A stretch of 64,000 nt of DNA. It comes from Odiellus spinosus (lineage: Eukaryota > Arthropoda > Arachnida > Opiliones > Phalangiidae). Of the stretch, positions 54,419-64,000 are shown piece by piece. The stretch spans positions 8,999,185 through 9,063,184 of the forward strand of contig OY987230.1 of assembly GCA_963920705.1 (NCBI GenBank), given 5' to 3'. A program made the translations under genes and the position numbers. The notes beneath the pieces were generated by a model that was not told the origin of the DNA, did not search any database, and saw only the letters and a program-made list of their open reading frames with translations. Each line of letters begins with the position of its first letter. Position 1 is the first letter of the stretch.

Positions 54419-56926
54419 AGTGTTCGTCTCGAGACATTTAATTCGTTGAAAGTAGTTTTTATGTTTTTCCACTTTCTTCCTAAGATGATTTTCGTCCGCT
54501 TTTCAACCATTTCGCCTTTATTGATCGTGTCCCGATGAACAGACGTTTTTAAGTAGAGAAGTTTTAGGAGGCGGGAGGAGAAGAGGTTTGAAATTTGTCT
54601 TGACGTCTGACCTTGAAAAATCTTCCCTCCCAATCTTTACTGCTTTGAGCGCTGTCTTTATTGAGCCCTCTGGCTAGACCCTCCCGTTGTTGACATTTCA
54701 GTCCGTTTCGATTCCACTATTCCCTAGATAAGAGACAGAAATAAAGGATAGTTCGATTGTGCCTTTTTACCTCTTAAAGGGATACTAGACACTGTTAATT
54801 TTAATAGATTTTGGACTGTTAATATATGCGTTTAAACCGGTTTAAACCGTGTCAAAATTCACCAAAGATTTCAAGGGAAATTTATAGTTATTTAAGTCAC
54901 TAAATAAGGCTTGACACTAAGCCTTCCTAGATGACATTTTAAACTAGAAAAATTCTCGAGAAAACTGAGTTGCTGATGTCAATGAAATATCGTAAAAAAT
55001 TGGAGTCTGAACCAATTGAACTTAACAAATATCTATTTCGGTTGACGCAATGTCATTTCAAAGATAAACTCTTTCATTGGCATTCGCAATTGAGTCCTTT
55101 TGAAGGAAATTTGAAATTTTTTCGGGCCTATAATTTGGCAACTTCGATTTATTAACCATAAAATCTCTTTTTTACGAGTTTTGATAAGTTTTAAATGGAT
55201 TCCAATTTGTAACTTCTTTCCTTTGATGTGTTAGTCAAATGTCTTAACTAGTAATTTTCTTCAAATGAGGTTACACATTTTTCCTGAACTTAAGGATTTT
55301 AAAGAGATTTTTAAGTTTTAATCCATTTTTGGGGATAAATTATAAGATTTCGATGTTGATTTCTCTCGTAGAGATCTTTTGTAGATTTTGGGACTTTAAC
55401 CGAGCTAAGGGATTTATGGCAAGTGTCTGACCCCCGAATAAGACGCGTATACCCTCTTAAGACGAGGCATAATTAACCAAGGTTTAACCAGTGGGTATAA
55501 GAATTAAAACTAAGGCTTTACGCAACTTTTTTTATTTCATTTTCCCTTTAAAAGTGTTTTACATTACTTTGAATGGGATAAACTGTCTTTACACAAAGTT
55601 TCCCTCGACTTGGAAATCTTTACTTGGGCCCCATGTAATGTCTTCAATCATTATATATCTTTTGCTCTGTAAATTTGCGCCTTATATCTTTGAATAATGA
55701 CAACTACCAGATCTCTTTGGCCTGACGAAAACTGATAGCCCTATGCCTGGTCAGAAAAAAAACAAAATAATCCTGTTTTTGTTCGTTGATCTTTGAATAT
55801 CTTGTGCAAAAGAAAATCAAGGTCAGAAACTGGAATGGGTATGTTTCTTGAGGGGGTCAGTCATAAAGAATGAGGGTAAATGATTTTCGTAGTAATAATG
55901 ACGTCAGAATAATAAAAAATACTCTTGGCCGATTTTGAGATAATTTAAAACTTTTAAAGGAAAAAAAATGGAGTAGTTTTTGAATTTATTTCTAGAATCT
56001 CCACTCAGTATTATGTAATTCCCTAGGAATGTGTCTGTCTGTCTGTGGGGAACGCTAAAATGTACACGAAAAGCTAGATTCCTAATTAGGGACTAATTCA
56101 GTTTAAATTAGCTTCAAACTTGGTTTTAATAGTTATTTTTTCATCGAAATTATTTTTCAAAAATATGTTTTTATTCATTTTGATTGATAAATATTGATAT
56201 TTCGAATTATCATATAATTGGAGGTTTATTTTAAATAACATGTTCTAACTAAATTAAGAAGAACCTTGACATTTGGAAAACATTTCTTGAAAATACATTT
56301 TTGTGACTTTATTTAGGCTCATCTGGGAAGCAGACCCGCGTAGTAATAAAGCCAATAAAACAGGGAAAATAGACATGTAAAGGAAAATTTTTACTAAGCA
56401 GTTCACAGTAAAAAGCAAAAATGAAATGAGTTTCTGGCGCAAAAACTAAAATAGTTTCGCTGGCGGAAAGAAACAATTTTCGCTGCGAAATTTATATTTG
56501 TATAAATTATTTAGCCTCCACAGCAGGGATTTAAAATGCATAGAGCTTTTGCGAGATAGAAGTCGAGACGCGAACGTAGCCAAGTCAACCGAGATTAAAA
56601 TGAACGGACACAATCTCTGGACACGAAATATCTAGTCCTTTCTTAAGCTTTTAATCTTACTACCGAACTTTCAAAAGTCTTTGGGTGCATCCTAGAGTAG
56701 GGGGGCGTGGTTATTCCCTCCTTTGTCTTGGCCCAAATAGTTTACAAAGTCCATTGATTACGCGGAGAAGTTTGGCTGGATAAAGGATCCATTTCTGCAT
56801 TTAAAATTCAGTTTAACATTTCATCACGTACCAAAGATATACTACCCTCTATACCTCATATATAACTCTGCTTATACGTGCTACAATATCCTGTTTTTTG
56901 TTTTTCAAACTAAACATAGTTTTCAC
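54216..56926. other. Gene-free stretch
   Basis: No credible gene. T33 run at 54385-54417. 'ctTTAAAGGGATAC' near 54774 looks like a TTAA-type left end, and 55964-56003 like a family A left end ('aaatggagtagtttttgaat'), both without bodies. Frames 54268-54633 (minus), 54970-55155, 55491-55697 and 56254-56442 (minus) have no recognised domain. Confidence 0.45.
54385..54417. repeat. T33 homopolymer
   Basis: The longest single-base run in the window. It lies between overlapping spurious frames on both strands; no retroelement body is evident. Confidence 0.9.
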
Positions 56927-57388
56927 CACAAGTAAATCATCCTTCAAGTTTATAAGACGACATACTGCGGGTGACGGTGAACTGAGTCAGATTTTCTCAG
57001 TCCATGGTTTCGCCCTAAGTATTCCGAAATTTGTACAGAAAGACGGCCAGGCGCAGTAAATTTTTTCTAGAGTAAATCAGACTAGAAATCGCGACGGTCG
57101 GGCGAGACACGCTGATTCGTTTTGCGAGAGAGAGAGGGAAGAGTCGTTTTCCCTCGATACATTTGTACCCCCGTAAACGTCTAGAATGTTCGGCGCGATA
57201 TTAGCACCGCCTACTTAGTTCCAATCTCAACCGCTTGAGAGGGCAATTTCGAATTCGGTATCTCGACCGTTTAGAGTTTTTTGGATTTTTTCCGCTCTCC
57301 TAGGGCAAAGTTCTGACGACGAAACTTTTAGAAACACATACCAATCATAATATGTCTTGTTGTAAACTTGAAGCATGATTTACCTGTG
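56927..57388 (-). mobile_element. Family E element with 7-bp target duplication
   Basis: A 462-bp copy in opposite orientation to 52168-52591, starting CACAAGTAAATCATCCTTCA and ending GATTTACCTGTG. Perfect flanking repeat TTTTCAC at 56920-56926 and 57389-57395. The longest E copy, with 'cgacgaaacttttagaaaca' and 'gacggtcgggcgagacacgc' blocks intact. Confidence 0.9.
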
Positions 57389-57395
57389 TTTTCAC

Positions 57396-58092
57396 AAAAG
57401 GGGTTGAGTGTTGCCAACCTCTTGTGAGCGCAAACTGAAGCAAAGATAAAGGCTAGCTGAACTGCTCACAAGCTCCTGGCAACCCTGCAATGAAAGGAAA
57501 GCTGAGAAAGAGGGGTAGAATTATATTTTCCCCTTTATAGGAATGTCAACAGGCAAGTAGAGCCTTGTAACTTCTGCCCGAGTCGGTAAATGTTAAGATA
57601 GTTCGAAAAATATACCCCAAGCTAAGTCACTTGGCAAGCTGGCATATCCAATTGCTGGTTTAATTAGTATAAATTCAATGGACTGTTCAAACGGTGTCAA
57701 TTGCAACAACCAGTATACAGCCTTCTAATCTCCTTTGAATTTAATTATAGATCTCTTAGTTTTGTCTCTTATGAAGCCTAAAATCGATTTTTAGCGGTAC
57801 CTATCGTTTACTGACGCTATAATCCGAGGTACAAATCCTTTAAGCCCATGCAGGGGATACCTGTTTGATGTATAATCATATTCAAAGATAGTTTGCATCG
57901 AATATAAGTTAAACATTGCGCATAATTCAGACTCAGTTTTTCCACGCTTTGGTTTTTGAAAAAAAAAAAAAAAAAGTGCGGTAGTCATGCACGAATAATT
58001 AAAATGTTTACAGCTTGATTTAAAAATAGCGTCTTATATTATTCAGTTATTTTGCTTTCTTGGGAGGTAAAAGTTTGCGTGCTGAAATTTAA
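57396..58092. other. Gene-free stretch
   Basis: A small inverted pair, 'gttgccaacctcttgtgagc' against 'gctcacaagctcctggcaac' (57411-57485), could be a short fold-back element. A-run near 57960-57975. No gene. Confidence 0.45.
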
Positions 58093-58460
58093 AGGGAGGG
58101 TGAAAAGGAAAATCAAGTGATTTTGTTATTCTATCGATTCTTCAACTAATTATAAGACATTTGCGCGTAGTTAATCAATTGAGAAATATATCCAAATGAT
58201 TTTAAGCATAAAATAGATCCAGATTTCACTGTTCTTCTAAATTGAAACCCCTTCAACCAATCGTGTAACGCCCTGCCTTCCAGTGAACAAAATACTCGTG
58301 TCACTCGCTATTTCGAGCGCAATTATGGCGATGGCAGGGCGTTACGCGATTGGTTGAATGGGTTTCAATTTAAAAGAACAGTGAAATCTGGATCTATTTT
58401 GATTTTTAAAATCAATGGGATATATTTTCCGAATGATAACTATACGCGGACAAGAGGGAT
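58093..58460. mobile_element. Family Q palindrome with a TTAA-type left end
   Basis: TTAA at 58089-58092 then AGGGAGGGTGAAAAGG. A long inverted repeat follows: 'gatccagatttcactgttct', 'accccttcaaccaatcgtg' and 'aacgccctgcc' mirrored by 'ggcagggcgttacgcgattg', 'ttgaatgggtttcaattta' and 'agaacagtgaaatctggatc'. The right terminus is not clear. Confidence 0.75.
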
Positions 58461-58716
58461 CGTCTCATGAGACACCGTAGGGGAATTAGAGCTCAAATCG
58501 ATCTTGCTTGTTTCTGTTAGTATATAGTTTTAAATCAATCAGGTACCCAGTGAAACAAATGCAACAAAATTTTATAATCTGACCTTTCAATGAAAATTAG
58601 TGTTTTAAATTCAGAATTTGTAAATTTACTTCTAAATGAGTTGTTTATTTTAAAACTAAGTTTAAAATCAATTTATTAAAAATTATGATATTTTTATATA
58701 TATCGTTCTGCTTTAT
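58461..58716. other. Short gene-free stretch
   Basis: Nothing recognised. Confidence 0.4.
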
Positions 58717-59085
58717 AGGGAGGGTGGAGTGAGAAATTAAGTGATTAAAAAATTACAAACCAATATTAAACTAGAAATAAATTTACCCGTAAAATAGGCT
58801 TAGCTAGGTTCATCAAGATTCCGAATTTCTTCGCATTGAAGGGTCAGCGACCAATAAACAAAGGCTCGCCGTTAAGGCGAGATCAACGTGAGACTTCCAG
58901 TTATAACATTCGATTGGTCGCTGACCCATAAATGCGAAGAAATCCAGGTTCTACATGTACCCAGCCAAGTCTATTTTTAAATTTAGTTGTAGTTTAATCT
59001 TTGTTTGTAATTTTTTACTGGTGTATTAGGCCTATTTAAAAGATAAAGAATCGATAAATACTTTCTATTAGGTTGCATTCAGCCT
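58717..59085. mobile_element. Family B element
   Basis: Starts AGGGAGGGTGGAGTGAG after a decayed TTTAT. The inner arms 'aaaataggcttagctaggtt' and 'acccagccaagtctattttt' and the loop arms 'gaagggtcagcgaccaataa' against 'gattggtcgctgacccataa' are present. Right end GCCT|TTAA (59086-59089). Confidence 0.85.
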
Positions 59086-59200
59086 TTAAGTTCAATTAAT
59101 TGTTAAAATTAGAGTTATATAAAGTATGCTAGGATGGTATCAGATTCTCTTCATTCCCAGGTTCTTAAGTTGTTGAGAGTTCTTGATCATATAACGTTTG

Positions 59201-59585
59201 CAAAAATTTATAACAGCTTTCCATAAAAGTAAACAACTCCCCGTAATGCTATCAGCAAAGGTCCCGTTTTACGTCATATCCCATCACTTAAAATAGCCAA
59301 AAAAGTCATCACCCCTGTCTGGCTCGAGTGGTTTGGACTCTTCCTCGATATTTTGAGTGTGGAGAGAGGGACGAAATTTAGGCGGGCCGCGCTTGGCTAT
59401 ATTGTCTTCCTTCCCAACTCCGGAATTTCTCCAAAGAGTGGCGCTTCCTCCCTTCACTATTTACACGGCAACTGCGGCCACTAGAGTGCCTCGAATCAGA
59501 ATCTGCCGGTACATTTACCTGAACCTTTGCTGATATAAGATACGGGGCGCTGTTTACTTTTATGAAATAAAGTGATAGACTTTTG
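59201..59585. mobile_element. Family H element, uninterrupted copy
   Basis: Same order as 1511-2050 without the G insertion: 'ttccataaaagtaaacaact', 'gctatcagcaaaggtcccgt', 'ctggctcgagtggtttggac', 'gaatcagaatctgccggtac' and the right end 'aaagtgatagacttttg'. It provides the pre-insertion site for the G element at 1562. Confidence 0.85.
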
Positions 59586-60171
59586 TTAAAAATTATTACT
59601 GTTATCTTCCCTTTAAAATTTCAAAAGTTTTCCCGTGACTTGTTTAGTTACCATTATAATCAAACTCATTGTGATTATTCAGTGTGACATTACGCGACTT
59701 CGCCTCGAGAGAGAGTACATTTACGTCATCATTAATAAACCTAACACCTTATCCATCTTCCGTATATATATATATTGTAGAGTATATGAAAAGAAAACCA
59801 TTAATGTTTTCTATTACACAGAAAAAGGGGGCCTACTAACTATAATTTATAACTTTTACTTCATAGATATATATTTTTTTTTTTTCGTAGTTTATACGTT
59901 GTAGTGCAGAACTTGAAAAAGAGAGGGGAAAAAAACTTGGTTTTTTTATGACGATTTGATTTTGGTTCTAGAACTTCTGGAAATCAGATGAAAGAAAAAA
60001 ACGCACTAAAAAAATGTGAAATTCTCTAGTGATCGATAGGTTACGTAGAAAATCGCGCCCAGGATGGCGCCATTAGCACGGACTCGGGGTATTTTTTTTA
60101 CCCAACCACGTCTGCTCCAATAAAATATACTATTTTAGACTCCTATCCTTATTTGAAATGAATTTCTTTAA
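59586..60171. other. Gene-free stretch
   Basis: Frame 59635-59904 is AT-driven and not recognised. Confidence 0.4.
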
Positions 60172-60222
60172 AGTGAGGATATCACGGATTTTTAATGAAC
60201 TCCAAATGGAAATTGAGTTAGT
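60172..60222. mobile_element. Family F element, left end
   Basis: TTAA at 60168-60171, then AGTGAGGATATCACGG and 'gaactccaaatggaaattga', the reverse complement of the F right end at 45840-45897. Body missing. Confidence 0.75.
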
Positions 60223-60255
60223 AGAATTTTTGTAAAGATCGTTAAAACAAAATAA

Positions 60256-60440
60256 AGTTCTGTTCACACTAGACACTTTGGTACCGTATAAAAACTGTTT
60301 CTGATGTTCAAATCGATTTTTCAAGCTAATAATTCCATTTTTGGACAATAGCTCTCTATATTTGACCCCAAAATTTTCCATTTTGACCTTTACGAAACGG
60401 TTAAAAACGGTTTCGAAGTATCTACTAGTGTGAACGCGGC
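60256..60440. mobile_element. Family C element, short form
   Basis: Ends 'agttctgttcacactagaca' and 'tactagtgtgaacgcggct'. Interior 'tgttcaaatcgatttttcaa' and 'cgaaacggttaaaaacggtt'. Same form as the nested copy at 21185-21363, including the 'tgaccccaaaatttt' block. Confidence 0.85.
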
Positions 60441-61902
60441 TATAGAAAATACTACCACAACCGTAAAAATACATATTTTATAATTTTTATATTTTTGAAA
60501 TTCTTTAATATTTAAATTTCCCCGCAATACTACGGCATCTCTATGATACCGTGGCTATTGTAGAGCCTTCTGACACGTTATATGGTCACTTTCGCGCGGT
60601 CTTTTTCGTAAAAGTACTTAATCTAGAAATTCCTACATTTCATATCAAATTATCGTTTATTACGTTCCAGAAATAATTACTCCGTCATATATTGGGGAAG
60701 AAAAATAGCTATATATTTTTGACATTTAATTTTGAGGTTTCTTAAAAACTTGACAACCAAGACGCGTTACCCTTAGTTGGGACACGGCGCGGACCTCGCT
60801 ATTTAGGCGCCAAAACGGCGAATTTCATATCAGATTACCGTTACTTGACCCCCAAAAACAGGGAAGAAATTGTCCACCAGGTTTGGGCATATAATCTGGC
60901 AAAATTAAATCTGTTTTTCATCGTTTTGGTGCTGAAGTTAGGCCTAATCCTAGTCGATAAATTGAACTCCAATAACCCCAGAATAAACCCCGTTGTCGTC
61001 TGCTACTAATTTCGCAACCATTCACTAACCAAATTATCACCCCATCCTAACAAACTATAGATAACTTTCTAAAAATAAAGTACTTTGCGAATAGTGTGTG
61101 GGGGGGAGGCATTACCGATTAGATTCCTACGACAGAGTCCCATCAGCCCCTTCTTCCAAACCCAAACTCAACCGAACCCTTTAGCTCTCATCACCACCTA
61201 ATTGCGAACATTTGTTACTTCCGGTCGGGTGTATATAGGAACCTATCAGGGGACGCTCCCCCTTATGCCGCCGCTACGACTTTCTCGTCGCAACCGGAAG
61301 CGACTGTGGCGATAAATCCTGGCTCACCCCTTCAATGCGCGCCAACAATCGACCGGTCCCACGCTTTACTCTCCGAGCTGTCCCTATAAAACGAAGTGTA
61401 GTTTAATATCCAATGAAAGCTCGAAATGGTTCTTACTTTCTATAACGGTAGAGGGTACGCGTTTAGAGGTTTCAGTTCGTTGAAACCTAAGGACTAACCT
61501 TTATCCCTTTTATGCGCCAGCGAGGCACAGGGTGTGGCACATCCTCTTTGAACATTTTTAACGCTTCTCCTTAAACACCGATGTTATGCGGAGAATAATA
61601 GGTAGCTTTACAGGGGCGTAGTAAATACGAATTAGAACGTAGACAAATTTCAATTCCATGAAGTTCAACCAATCCTCAACATTTGTTCTCAATACACCAA
61701 TCCTCTCCATTGATTTATTTTATTCCCTATATTATTTAAACAATTATTTAAACTCTTCATATAGAGGGGTTTTCAAAGACTTAAGTCTGGTTCCTTTCTC
61801 CAATTTTCCAATTCTTCTAGGAGGTTATTAATTTAATTAAATGAAACCGGACAACCAAATTAAAATACTTTAAAAGATGGTTGAAATTAATTATAATATC
61901 TA
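60441..61902. other. Gene-free stretch with GC-richer patches
   Basis: A family F internal match around 60705-60760 ('tatatttttgacatttaatt', 'gaggtttcttaaaaac'). 61200-61390 is GC-richer with an inverted 'acttccggtcggg' / 'cgcaaccggaag' pair. No gene recognised. Confidence 0.45.
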
Positions 61903-62041
61903 AGCCGTTTGACCCCTAGCGTTTTATGAAAACGGAAATAACTGCCCTGTATAACCTTAACACCACGTGATTTCGTGACTTAGTTCGCAACATCCGAACA
62001 TCATGTCGCACCCGCAAGTTCTCTTACAATATCAACTATGG
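61903..62041. repeat. Family O dispersed repeat, copy 2
   Basis: 'tttgacccctagcgttttat', 'ccctgtataaccttaacacc', 'gtgatttcgtgacttagtt' and 'gcaagttctcttacaatatc' match 40217-40390 in order and orientation. Confidence 0.75.
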
Positions 62042-62614
62042 TTTTAAAGAAAAAAGATTTTGGGGCTCCACTTGTAAGTCCTCAATTCCCACCTGCAAGG
62101 CGTAATATAATTACTATAAAATCCTATATTTTTAAGTGACCTATGGTCGTTAAAAGTCTCGTAATTTAAACACCCTGTACCAGAAAGTTTAGCACCGTAG
62201 CGTTGATTTCTCAAAGTAGGATGAAGATATACAAGGTATACGTTGAGAGGGGTGCGTAGCTATAAAATTGACTCGTGAGCTACGCGGCGAAGGGCCCTTT
62301 GCGGGGGAGGAGCTGGGAGGGATTGGTCTACGAGAATGGGAGACGTAAGAGACCGACGTATCGATCTTTTATACCGCGGAAGAGAAGAGGTTATTTCGGC
62401 ACCGGCCATGGTCTGCCGGCTTCAACTCCTTTTCCCATCGCCTGGCCAGCCAGTCGGCAGACGTACATTAAGTGGTATCGACCCGCACACGCCAACAAAT
62501 ACCCAACTCAAACAAGGTTTTGTTCGCATCTCGTGTACTGAACCAAAATATATATATTTATTTTTATTTTTTTCGAGCTGATTACGGCGTTCATAATGGG
62601 GATCATCTTTATCA
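62042..62614. other. Gene-free stretch with a GC-richer block
   Basis: 62275-62475 is GC-rich relative to its flanks and holds overlapping frames on both strands (62275-62541, 62336-62581, 62422-62628 minus), none recognisable. An unrecognised short exon cannot be excluded. Confidence 0.35.
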
Positions 62615-63067
62615 CACAAGTAAATCAAGTTTACAACAAGGCATACTACGATTGGTATATGGTTCTGAAAGTTTTGTCGTCAGAGCTTTCGCCCGATGAG
62701 AAAGTAAAAAATTAAAAAACTCTAAATATTCGAGATAGGGAATTCAAAATTGCCCTCTCTAGCGGTTGAGATTGGAACTAAGTGGGCTTTGATAATATCG
62801 CGCTGAACTTTCTAGACGTTTACGGGGGTGAAAAGTATCGACGGAAAACGACTCTTCCCTCTCTTTCGCGAAACGAAGGAGCGTGTCTCGCCCGACCGTC
62901 GGGATTTCGAATCTGATTTACTCTAGAAAGAATATACTGGACATGGCCGCCTTTCTGTACAAATTTCGGAATACTTAGGGTGAAGCCATGGACTGAGAAA
63001 AATCGGACTCACTTCATTGTCACCCTCAGTATGTCGCCTTATAAACTTGAAGGATGATTTACTTGTA
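62615..63067 (+). mobile_element. Family E element
   Basis: Starts CACAAGTAAATCAAGTTTAC and ends 'gatttacttgta'; contains 'ctctctagcggttgagattg', 'gaaacgaaggagcgtgtctc' and 'cccgaccgtcgggatttcg'. Flanks do not show a clear 7-bp match. The minus frame 62923-63219 overlaps it. Confidence 0.85.
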
Positions 63068-63162
63068 GTAAACAATATACAAAAAGAATAGGGAATCTTG
63101 ATCGTGCGATTTAAATTGAGCATGTTTCGCGTTTCAGGCACGGTAAATGGTTTTAATCTTAA

Positions 63163-63470
63163 AGGGAAACTTGGAGCTAAAAATGGAACATCTTTTGAAT
63201 TTATTTTCGGAAACACCATGCCAAAAAAGTGCTACGTTGGCGTTTGAAGCCCAAGACCTTGGCCGTCAAACGCCGGCCTATTATTTTAATGTTAGGACAT
63301 TACAAGCGCTGTTAAAGGCTGAAATAATATGATTGGTCCGAATTTATACTTACTTAAATTCAAACTTTACCAAACTTTAAGCAACTAAACCGTGTCTAAA
63401 AATTGTATTGCAAATATACTTTTTTTTGTCATGGTGATTCCGAAAATAAATTCAAAAGCTGTTCCATTTA
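63163..63470. mobile_element. Family A element, internally deleted
   Basis: TTAA at 63159-63162 then AGGGAAACTTGGAGCTAAAA. It skips from 'caccatgccaaaaaa' to the palindrome centre ('gtcaaacgccggcctattat'), then follows the right arm to 'aaagctgttccattta', where it is cut before the terminus. Confidence 0.8.
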
Positions 63471-64000
63471 GTGCGAACATGGTCATTATTGACTTCGCGA
63501 CTACACCTGTCTACCCCGTACCTTACAGCTGGCCCATCATTCCCCCTAGGAAGCTCTCTTCTCCGCCTAACTCCGCCATCCGTTTATTGCACTCTGTCTC
63601 GCCTCCTTATTATATACATTATAGGTGTCTACCGGCGACTCCTATACGTTTTTACAAGTCCACACCTTTTTTACACGCGATTTCCTCATCCATTTTCTAT
63701 ATCAATACTCGCGTGGTTATAGTTTTGTCCCCAAATATAACCGAAAACGCACCGAATAAACCTTATTAGTCACGTGACTTTCGCGTTAACTTGGTATTCG
63801 AAGGTAGTTCATTCTCCATTTGGTATGTCAATGTATATCTTATCGTCTTAATCGACGTTTTTTCTATATCCTCCAATCGCGTGATATATTTGTAGCAAAA
63901 CTAAGAACTCCATTCAAGCGACATATCCTCTGGTACCATCCTCGCTTATATTACTTTGTAGCCAAAATTCAACCACTTTTCGTTGATGTTCACGCCTCTG
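63471..64000. other. Gene-free stretch to the window end
   Basis: Pyrimidine-rich with frames at 63392-63769 and 63471-63722 that have no recognisable domain. No repeat family recognised. Confidence 0.4.

Noticed and set aside
1-64000. A complete autonomous transposon, endogenous virus or retroelement
   Set aside because: No reverse transcriptase, integrase, transposase, capsid or envelope-like frame was recognised on either strand.

Overview
The window is animal DNA: AT-rich and almost gene-free, with one recognisable protein-coding exon. Positions 12061-13119 encode the conserved N-terminal half of a Ski/Sno (Snoo) family transcriptional co-repressor of TGF-beta/BMP-type Smad signalling. 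A GC-rich, CpG-rich 5' region lies upstream (about 11440-12060) and a good splice donor follows. The exon is intron-bearing and the surroundings are crowded with miniature transposons and minisatellites, so this is an invertebrate nuclear genome, probably an arthropod. I cannot name the species from the sequence.

Layout. 1-11.4 kb is intergenic DNA upstream of Ski, holding copies of several palindromic or inverted-repeat elements (called A, B, F, G, H and M here) and a 26-bp minisatellite. 11.4-12.06 kb is the probable promoter and 5' leader, with an NRF-1-like site and two 14-codon upstream ORFs. 12061-13119 is Ski coding exon 1. 13120-64000 shows no further recognisable exon and is most simply the first, very long Ski intron, or that intron plus intergenic DNA.

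The downstream 51 kb is a repeat landscape. Small non-autonomous elements fall into two groups by flanks. The TTAA group (families A, B, F, G and the 28021-28765 element) reads TTAA|AG...CT|TTAA. The 7-bp-duplication group (families D, E, I and M) starts with CA and makes 7-bp target duplications. Other inverted-repeat families are C, H, L, P and Q. Elements are often nested (G in H, G in F, E in F, C in B), which gives a relative order of insertion. Minisatellites with units of 15, 26, 31, 32, 37, 38, 40 and 42 bp, and satellites of about 140, 149 and 175 bp, are scattered between them; two arrays end against family F sequence. I saw no transposase, reverse transcriptase, tRNA, rRNA or CRISPR array. 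Almost all other long ORFs are chance frames through repeats.

Family letters are my own labels. Similarities were judged by eye, so boundaries without a visible target duplication are approximate (about 10-20 bp).
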